Below are positions 14,987 to 19,930 of a stretch of DNA of 29,590 nt, one piece after another. Position numbers and translations under genes: made by a program. Below the pieces are notes generated by a model. The model was not told the origin of the DNA. It saw only the letters and a list, made by a program, of their open reading frames with translations, and searched no databases. The stretch is from a virus: positions 1 to 29,590 of the IMG/VR virus record IMGVR_UViG_3300034279_001152, one strand, 5' to 3'. Each line of letters opens with the position of its first letter. Position 1 is the first letter of the stretch.

Positions 14987-15036
14987 ATGAATGAATCATG
15001 TAATCCTTTAATTAAAGTTTTGATTCATTCATTTTT
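14987..15036 (+). terminator. Intrinsic terminator
   Basis: Twelve-pair stem ATGAATGAATCA (14987-14998) with TGATTCATTCAT (15021-15032), followed by a T run. It closes the last protein gene before the RNA island. Confidence 0.85.
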
Positions 15037-15045
15037 CTAAAAATT

Positions 15046-15168
15046 AAATTTCAAGTAGAGAGAAAAAAGTTCTGGAAACTCTCAATAATATTCCAGGTCA
15101 TTGACATAGCACCAATCTTCTAAATTGGCAGGACAGCTTAATTAATGTATAATAAAAACTTGAAATTT
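15046..15168 (+). ncRNA. Structured ncRNA with H-type pseudoknot
   Basis: An 11-pair outer stem AAATTTCAAGT (15046-15056) / ACTTGAAATTT (15158-15168) brackets the element. Inside, GAGAG (15058-15062) pairs with CTCTC (15079-15083), while CTGGAA (15072-15077), in the loop of that stem, pairs with TTCCAG (15091-15096). That is a textbook H-type pseudoknot. A further hairpin CCAAT/ATTGG follows (about 15112-15127). The density of complementary segments in 120 bases, with no open frame, makes a functional RNA likely. It matches no family I know. Confidence 0.65.
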
Positions 15169-15201
15169 ATCCTTTAAATTAGTAATGAAAAATGTCCAGG
15201 T

Positions 15202-15284
15202 CTGTGGGGCAATAAAAGTACATGAGGAAAATTACCACAGGAAAAACTTACAACTGTATGAAATATAGCAGATGTCCTTCATGT
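15202..15284 (+). ncRNA. Second pseudoknot-containing ncRNA segment
   Basis: CTGTGG (15202-15207) pairs with CCACAG (15235-15240). Within the loop, ACATGAGG (15220-15227) pairs, with one bulge, with CCTTCATGT (15276-15284). The pairings cross, so this is another pseudoknot. A small hairpin CTGTAT/ATA-GCAG lies in the second loop. The RNA's ends are not clear. Confidence 0.5.
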
Positions 15285-15658
15285 TTAAATTGTAAATGAT
15301 AATAAATACCTTGAATTTCGGTAAGGAGTTAATTGAGAACCTCTATTTTAGGAATAGTGTATCAGTTTATTAAATATGTTACAGCTTTTATTATATTACT
15401 AATTTATCTTATAAATCTTTTGCTTTCTTCATTCAGAATTAGTGAGAATCTTATAGAGAAACTACCTGTACACAAGGCAGGTCAAAAGATTTTAAAATAC
15501 CATGTCTTCATTTCAGATGATATTAATAGACATTAAATACAGAATCATCAGTTCAGCAATCTCCAGTTAGTAATTATTCAAGGAAATCAGAGAAATGTGT
15601 CAGGATTAACATTGAAATATTACAGGGTAAAGAAAGATGCATATTTCTTACTAACAAA
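15285..15658 (+). other. Noncoding part of RNA island, boundaries unclear
   Basis: No convincing gene. A hairpin ACCTG/CAGGT lies at 15464-15482, and TTGAGAAC (15333-15340) repeats the loop motif seen at 7882 and 8999. A TTG-initiated 67-codon frame (15333-15536) exists but has no supporting start context. The stretch ends at a strong terminator, so it is probably the 3' part of a transcript. Confidence 0.4.
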
Positions 15659-15702
15659 AATACTTATATAATAAGTTTGGTTCTATTATATAAGTATTTT
15701 TT
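15659..15702 (+). terminator. Strong intrinsic terminator
   Basis: Fifteen-pair perfect stem AATACTTATATAATA / TATTATATAAGTATT with a ten-base loop, followed by T and preceded by A runs, so it could act on both strands. Confidence 0.9.
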
Positions 15703-15732
15703 ATTACATTAATAATTTTCATAATATATTCA

Positions 15733-15872
15733 TCTGTGTATGTGAATGTGTGGAGTAAGCAGATAGGACACACACCAAACCCTAATGGTTTATGGCGGAA
15801 AAATAAATTTCCAAAATAGGGGAAAATCAATAGTTAAGATAACTTGACAGCTTGGAAAGACAAGCATTTTTT
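15733..15872 (+). ncRNA. Small structured RNA just upstream of tmRNA
   Basis: GTGTG (15748-15752) pairs with CACAC (15769-15773). AAACC/GGTTT forms a hairpin at 15777-15791. The segment ends in a GCTTG/CAAGC hairpin (15850-15865) followed by TTTTTT, an intrinsic terminator only 8 bases before the tmRNA 5' end. So either a separate short RNA ends here, or this is a leader removed when the tmRNA matures. Confidence 0.5.
15850..15872 (+). terminator. Terminator-like hairpin before tmRNA
   Basis: GCTTG gaaaga CAAGC then A and six T. A short but well-formed intrinsic terminator. Confidence 0.6.
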
Positions 15873-15879
15873 AAAAAAA

Positions 15880-16296
15880 GGGGTGGTCTGGTATTGATTG
15901 CTTGTGTTAAGTATTATAATTCAGCACAGAGAGATAACTGTTTAAAACTAAGGTGAAATCAAGTAATTGGAAACACAAATAATAGTGTAGTGTCTTTAGA
16001 AGATAACGCACAAGTTGAAGCAAATATGAATATGGTTTTCTCTTTAATTAGAGAAGATGTTGCAGTTGCTGCCTAAACATCAGTAGGGTTTTGTGTGTTA
16101 CCCTTATAAATAAATGCTCTGGTGGATTCGTCATATTGAGAAATCAGTTTGACCCTGTTCTAACATGAAGAATTGAAAGAGATGTAACCCTGAATGGTAG
16201 TCCAGATGAGGGTTTAAGTAAAGTTCTGCTACTAAAGCTGTATAAAATTATAATATCGAAATAAGTAAGACCTGGGTTCGATTCCCAGCCACTCCA
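15880..16296 (+). ncRNA. ssrA: Phage-encoded tmRNA (transfer-messenger RNA)
   Basis: tmRNA rescues ribosomes stalled on broken mRNA and adds a degradation tag. The ends form its tRNA-like domain: 5' GGGGTGG (15880-15886) pairs over 7 bp (one G-U) with CCACTCC (16289-16295). The following TCTGGTATTGATT resembles the conserved TCTGGATTCGAC. The T arm is CTGGG TTCGATT CCCAG (16272-16288). CCA is not encoded. Helix P2 is TATTATAATT (15912-15921) with AATTATAATA (16246-16255), plus CAGC/GCTG. A tag frame ends in AVAA then TAA (16074-16076). Downstream, ACCCT (16187-16191)/AGGGT (16209-16213) with GTAG (16197-16200)/CTAC (16229-16232) forms a pseudoknot of the kind that follows the tag in tmRNAs. 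The length (417) is normal. The 5' and P2 sequences differ from cellular Bacteroidota tmRNA as I know it. The main alternative, an intron-split tRNA, lacks a D arm and anticodon arm. Confidence 0.85.
15987..16076 (+). other. Proteolysis-tag reading frame within tmRNA
   Basis: The frame ending at TAA 16074-16076 is open back to AATAGT at 15981-15986. From the likely resume area it reads EDNAQVEANMN, then MVFSLIREDVAVAA. The C-terminal AVAA resembles the ALAA/AVAA end of bacterial tags recognised by ClpXP. The resume codon is uncertain: GTA at 15987 would give a 29-residue tag, GAT at 16002 a 24-residue tag, and a start near 16047 a classic 8-10 residue tag. AATAGTG at 15981 resembles the E. 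coli AATAGTC just before its resume codon. Confidence 0.5.
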
Positions 16297-16328
16297 CAAC
16301 AAGCTGTATATCAGCAGTTTAAAGATGT

Positions 16329-16422
16329 AATTATATCATTTTAGAATTATGAGGGAAGTTCTCATAATCATTGGTTAAGACCTTGAAAAATAGGAATAAG
16401 AGTTCAAATCTCTTTGTAATTA
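16329..16422 (+). ncRNA. tRNA-like element (T arm and acceptor only)
   Basis: A good T arm, AAGAG TTCAAAT CTCTT (16398-16414), is followed by TGTAATT and A (16415-16422), which pairs with AATTATA at 16329-16335 (7 bp, one G-U). AATTATG at 16345-16351 could also pair. The middle does not fold into D and anticodon arms. It has instead an 8-pair hairpin ATTATGAG/CTCATAAT (16346-16368) and TGGTTAAGA, which resembles a D loop. It is a degenerate tRNA, a tRNA mimic, or a tRNA of unusual design. It starts 33 bases after the tmRNA and could be co-transcribed with it. Confidence 0.4.
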
Positions 16423-16440
16423 CATTCTTTTTAAAACTTA

Positions 16441-16537
16441 AAAGTTTAGAGTGCGAAATTAGACATAGTGGGAGCAACCCTACATACATAGTTGGTAGTA
16501 TAATGTGGCTACAAATAATTTCTATCTAAACTTTTTT
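16441..16537 (+). ncRNA. Three-way-junction small RNA with own terminator
   Basis: A 97-base unit: outer stem AAAGTTTAGA (16441-16450) / TCTAAACTTT (16525-16534); second stem GAAATTA (16455-16461) / TAATTTC (16516-16522). Inside are two hairpins, TAG-GGG/CCC-TA around 16466-16482 and GTAG/CTAC around 16495-16512. The outer stem runs into a T tract (16532-16537), so it doubles as terminator. The geometry is a compact three-way junction. I match it to no known family. Confidence 0.6.
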
Positions 16538-16699
16538 ATAATATAACAAATGAATAAATCAATCCTGCCAAGCCTGTGTGAGTTAGTAATCTGAATTTCT
16601 TGTACCAAGATATATGATGAAGACAATATGCCAGTAAGTTCAGTCAATATTTATTCTCCGTTTGAGAATCATTTAGTTTTACACAAAATTAGAACAGTA
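16538..16699 (+). other. Noncoding stretch with small hairpins
   Basis: No gene is visible. A six-pair hairpin ATTCTC/GAGAAT lies at 16653-16669, and CTTG/CAAG near 16599. It probably belongs to the leader of the next RNA or to a separate RNA. Confidence 0.35.
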
Positions 16700-16914
16700 A
16701 ATTAAAATAAAGTTCGAGGTTAAAGCTAACCTATTAAATATGTAGATGCATAGCACAAAACATATTATGTTAAATATTCTTGTTGGTATTAAAAAATCCA
16801 TAAGTTCTTTGATAGACTGATAGTAGAGCATTTTAAAATTAAGTTTTAAATTTGTTGTAAACTATTATTTCTATTATTCGGTAAAATGAGTTTTGGGGAT
16901 TTCTCATTTTTTTT
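16700..16914 (+). ncRNA. Structured RNA ending at intrinsic terminator
   Basis: AGGTTA (16717-16722) pairs with TAACCT (16727-16732). AATATGT (16737-16743) pairs with ACATATT (16760-16766). The transcript would end at AAAATGAG (16883-16890) / CTCATTTT (16903-16910) plus T run. No start codon with an open frame supports a protein in this stretch. Boundaries at the 5' side are uncertain. Confidence 0.45.
16883..16914 (+). terminator. Intrinsic terminator closing the RNA island
   Basis: Eight-pair stem AAAATGAG / CTCATTTT, loop of 12 bases, followed by further T. It lies 48 bases before the 16962 gene, which must therefore have its own promoter in the short gap. Confidence 0.8.
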
Positions 16915-16961
16915 ATCATTAATTTTATTCATTTATTTTTTAACATTTAATTTTTTACATT

Positions 16962-17612
16962 ATGAACACAACAGTTCAAACACCAGTTGATTCTACAGTT
17001 GCAGAAGCACAAGAAAGAATCAGAAAAGAAATCTCAAAAGCAGGTTTAGAAGTTACAAGAGTATATAAAAGTGCTTGGCAAAAAGAAGGCACATTATCTG
17101 CTGAAATTAAACAGACTGTAAAAACCTTGAGTTTTTACCCAAGTAAGTCTGTAAGCAATGACATGCAAGACAACATTTTTGATATCAAAGATTTTGGTTT
17201 TAAAGAAAATGAACCTTATGAAAATGTTGAAACAAGAGTTGCTTGGATTGATGTTCCTGTAGATTCTACTATTGAATCTGTAACAGAAATATTGAAAAGT
17301 TTTCCTAATGCTACTCTTTACAGAGTTTTGTCTAACAAACCAATCTTAAATGATAGTCAAAAATATGCTATTACTGCTGGATTGACTACTATGGATGTTA
17401 TTGGTAACAGACAAGTTGTTAGATACCCAGACAATCATCCTGATGCAGGAAGTTTGGTATTGGATGAAAATGGAAAATGTCAATATCGTCAAGTTTGCTT
17501 CAAAGTAAGCTCTATTGGAGATATGGACACAAGAACTGCTGAACCATTAGATGTATATCTAACAGCAGAAATTAAAAATGAATTAGAAGAAGCTGGTCAA
17601 AAAGTTCTTTAA
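16962..17612 (+). CDS. Abundant-type conserved protein, unknown function
   Basis: The 216-residue soluble product has an acidic/helical N-terminus (VDSTVAEAQERIRKEISKAG) and a mixed C-terminal region with conserved-looking patches (FYPSKSVSNDM, TRVAWIDVPVDST, FPNATLYRVLSN, RQVCFKVSSIGDMDTRT). No catalytic motif is recognised. It stands alone between two strong terminators, and its codons are enriched in C-ending forms compared with the following operon, both suggesting high expression. Its position at the head of the replication block could suit a DNA-binding protein needed in quantity, but nothing in the sequence proves that. Confidence 0.8.
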   Translation: MNTTVQTPVDSTVAEAQERIRKEISKAGLEVTRVYKSAWQKEGTLSAEIKQTVKTLSFYPSKSVSNDMQDNIFDIKDFGFKENEPYENVETRVAWIDVPVDSTIESVTEILKSFPNATLYRVLSNKPILNDSQKYAITAGLTTMDVIGNRQVVRYPDNHPDAGSLVLDENGKCQYRQVCFKVSSIGDMDTRTAEPLDVYLTAEIKNELEEAGQKVL

Positions 17613-17631
17613 ACTAATTTATCAATTATTT

Positions 17632-17670
17632 ACAGAAAGTGAAGATTTTTTCTTCACTTTCTGTTTTTTT
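17632..17670 (+). terminator. Strong intrinsic terminator
   Basis: Fourteen-pair perfect stem ACAGAAAGTGAAGA / TCTTCACTTTCTGT with a T loop, then a run of T. Confidence 0.95.
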
Positions 17671-17713
17671 ACTAATGTTAAAAAATAAATTATTAATATG
17701 AAAAATTATTCAA

Positions 17714-19018
17714 ATGGGATTAACAAGCCACCAAACAGACATTTTAAATGAATCTTTAGAAATACTTGAAACTTCTAAAAGGTTATTGATTAAAGGTTCT
17801 GCTGGAGTAGGAAAGACATTTATGGTAGATGAATTATTAAAAGTTTTATCTAAAGCTATTCCTAAATACAAATCTATTTATTGTTCTGCTCCAACAAACA
17901 AAGCTGTTTCAGTATTAGCTGGGAAAATTACAGAAAAAGAAGATGCTAAAAATTTAAGTTTAATTACTATTCATTCTGCATTGAAAATTGGTATGGTTAC
18001 TGATAAAAATACAGGTATAAAAAGTTTTAAACCTTTAATTTCTAATAATCCTAAATATATGCCTTTAGTTGGTGTAGCATTACTAATTATAGATGAATCA
18101 TCTATGATAGGAGAGGAAATGTTAGGTTGGATTGAAGAACATGCTACAATAAACAAAACAACTGTTATTTTTATTGGAGATGATAAACAAATAAATCCAG
18201 TAAAAGAAGAAGAAAGTCCTGTATTTTTACAAGGTTATCCAGAAGTAGAATTAACTGAAATTATCAGACAAGGAGAAGGTAATCCTATTATAACATTGAG
18301 TAGAAATATGAGTGCTATGTGGGATTTACAAGGAAGAACAGTTGATAATAAAGGTTTTGTTTATACTACAGATGAGGATAGAATTATTAATGAATTAGCT
18401 ACTATAAATGGTTCTGATGAGTTAAAATATTTAGCTTGGGAAAACAAAGAAGTAGATAAAATTAATACATTAGTAAGAGAAAAAATTTATACTAATCCTG
18501 CAAAGATTGAATTAGGAGAAAGTCTTATCTTTGATGAACCTTATCAAACATATTTTACAAATCAAGAAATCAAAGTCAATACACTTGATATTGCTGATAT
18601 TTCTTTCAATGTAATGATGGAAGAAAATCCTATGAAAATTAATGTAGTTGTATTAAAAACTTATATTGTTAATGGTAAACAGGTTGATGAATGGGGTGAT
18701 GGAAAATTACAATGGAAAGGTGTTTTTATTATACACGAAGATGCAGAAAAACAATTAAATGCTGTATTAACTCTGTTAAAATATAGTTGTCTTAATAAGA
18801 AAATAAAATGGACATACAAAAATGCTTTTGAAGACAGATTTGCCAAAGTAAAATATAATCATGCTATTACAGTACATAAATCACAAGGAAGTACATATAA
18901 ACAAGCAATTCTTAATGTTGGAAATATTAATCGCAATCCAAGTCAAAAAGAGAAAACAAGATTATTTTATACAGGTATCACAAGAGCAAGTGATTTATTA
19001 ATTTTATACAATGTTTAA
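17714..19018 (+). CDS. SF1B helicase, Dda/RecD-like
   Basis: Predicted 5'-3' DNA helicase for replication or recombination. Motif I is GSAGVGKT (residues 28-35); motif Ia includes APTNKAV (about 57-63); motif II is LIIDESSM (about 123-130); motif III is FIGDDKQINP (about 153-162); motif IV-like ELTEIIRQ (about 176-183). A C-terminal UvrD_C_2-type end carries ITVHKSQGST (motif V) and RLFYTGITRA (motif VI). The 434-residue length matches T4 Dda (439). It is the first gene of the replication operon after a terminator; the next ATG is 2 bases after its stop. Confidence 0.92.
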   Translation: MGLTSHQTDILNESLEILETSKRLLIKGSAGVGKTFMVDELLKVLSKAIPKYKSIYCSAPTNKAVSVLAGKITEKEDAKNLSLITIHSALKIGMVTDKNTGIKSFKPLISNNPKYMPLVGVALLIIDESSMIGEEMLGWIEEHATINKTTVIFIGDDKQINPVKEEESPVFLQGYPEVELTEIIRQGEGNPIITLSRNMSAMWDLQGRTVDNKGFVYTTDEDRIINELATINGSDELKYLAWENKEVDKINTLVREKIYTNPAKIELGESLIFDEPYQTYFTNQEIKVNTLDIADISFNVMMEENPMKINVVVLKTYIVNGKQVDEWGDGKLQWKGVFIIHEDAEKQLNAVLTLLKYSCLNKKIKWTYKNAFEDRFAKVKYNHAITVHKSQGSTYKQAILNVGNINRNPSQKEKTRLFYTGITRASDLLILYNV

Positions 19019-19020
19019 AA

Positions 19021-19299
19021 ATGAGTAGTAATCGAAAAACTTATAGTTTAGAAGGTAAGATAATTGCAGTAACAAATGCAATTCAGATAGAGAGAAGAGA
19101 TGGTAATCCATTTAACAAAAGGACAATTGGTGTAGAAACTAATGAAAAACAAATAGTATTTTTTGAATCACGAATTGATTTAGATACTCAATGGAAAATA
19201 GGAGAAAAGGTTTCTGTTCAATATTACTTTGCTGGTTCAATCAAAGGAGAAAAAGTATATAATAATATTATTGCTTCTAAAATTATTCCTAATGAGTAA
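19021..19299 (+). CDS. Small OB-fold protein (DUF3127-like)
   Basis: The 92-residue product resembles DUF3127, small proteins of Bacteroidota thought to have an OB fold: YSLEGKIIAVTNAIQIERRD, then KRTIGVETNEKQIVFFESR and KIGEKVSVQYYFAG, ending VYNNIIASKII. Such proteins may bind single-stranded DNA. Lying between a helicase and the polymerase supports a role as replication accessory. The family call is from pattern memory; the role is inferred. Confidence 0.6.
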   Translation: MSSNRKTYSLEGKIIAVTNAIQIERRDGNPFNKRTIGVETNEKQIVFFESRIDLDTQWKIGEKVSVQYYFAGSIKGEKVYNNIIASKIIPNE

Positions 19300-19690
19300 T
19301 AAATTGAGTTCCGAAGAATTAAGTGATATAATGATTGAAAGTCTTGTGTTAGCAACTATGTTAATTGAAAGATTTCAAATTATGGAAGAGAATAAACTTT
19401 TAGCATTGAAAGCAAAACAAAGTGTAAAAGGTTCTATTCCTCATTTAGAAAATTATGTAAATAAAGTATTTGCTGTAAAATCAGAAGATGCTGAACACAT
19501 GAAAAAGGGAGCTACTTATGTAATGGAAATAATAAATAGAGTTGATAGAAGTCTAAAAACTACTAATTTAACAACCATTTCAGATAGAAAAACCTACCTA
19601 CAAGAGTTTATAAATGATACAGCTTTATTTCCTGCTCAAAAAAAGGATTTATATGAGAAAATTAGAGATTCAGGAATTATAGAATATTAA
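19292..19690 (+). CDS. Helical protein, unknown function
   Basis: The 132-residue product is predicted all-helical (ELSDIMIESLVLATMLIERF, then a long charged middle and DRKTYLQEFINDTALFPAQ). I start at ATG 19292, which overlaps the previous stop by 8 bases. A longer frame from TTG 19229 would run through the OB-fold gene and is unlikely. No motif is recognised; the location implies a replication accessory. Confidence 0.65.
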   Translation: MSNKLSSEELSDIMIESLVLATMLIERFQIMEENKLLALKAKQSVKGSIPHLENYVNKVFAVKSEDAEHMKKGATYVMEIINRVDRSLKTTNLTTISDRKTYLQEFINDTALFPAQKKDLYEKIRDSGIIEY

Positions 19691-19694
19691 AATT

Positions 19695-19928
19695 ATGGCT
19701 GTAAAACAATTCACCTATCTTATTGGTTATCTTGGATTGATACCTCAATATCATACTATATATACTCCAGAGTTTTATAGATTTGAAAAAGAAAAAATAC
19801 ATCCTAAACACAAACAACCATTACCTCAACAAAATCTAATGTTGTCTAATAGAAGAAGATTTTTTAAAATTCATAAACCTTCTAAACAAGACAAATCATA
19901 TAAAGGTACTGGTAAAAATTATAAATAA
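19695..19928 (+). CDS. Small basic protein, unknown function
   Basis: The 77-residue product is rich in Lys, Arg, His and Tyr (EKEKIHPKHKQPLPQQ, RRRFFKIHKPSKQDKSYKG), with a hydrophobic start (FTYLIGYLGLIPQYHTIY). The basic tail fits nucleic-acid binding. It is squeezed between genes with gaps of 4 and 2 bases, directly before the polymerase, which supports it being real and perhaps a polymerase cofactor. Confidence 0.55.
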   Translation: MAVKQFTYLIGYLGLIPQYHTIYTPEFYRFEKEKIHPKHKQPLPQQNLMLSNRRRFFKIHKPSKQDKSYKGTGKNYK

Positions 19929-19930
19929 TT

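Noticed and set aside
15333-15536. 67-codon hydrophobic ORF
   Set aside because: It needs a TTG start, lacks any leader motif and lies in the RNA island between structured segments. Hydrophobicity is expected of T-rich noncoding sequence.
15880-16296. tRNA interrupted by a group I intron
   Set aside because: The acceptor and T arm first suggested a split tRNA, but there is no D arm or anticodon arm. The 5' TCTGG..TTGA block, P2 helix and AVAA tag frame fit tmRNA much better.
15746-16300. tRNA or tmRNA starting at TGTGGAGT (15750)
   Set aside because: TGTGGAGT pairs with ACTCCACA over 8 bases, but that would disrupt register with the T arm (two mismatches next to it). GGGGTGG at 15880 gives a full 7-bp acceptor with the right 5' motif.
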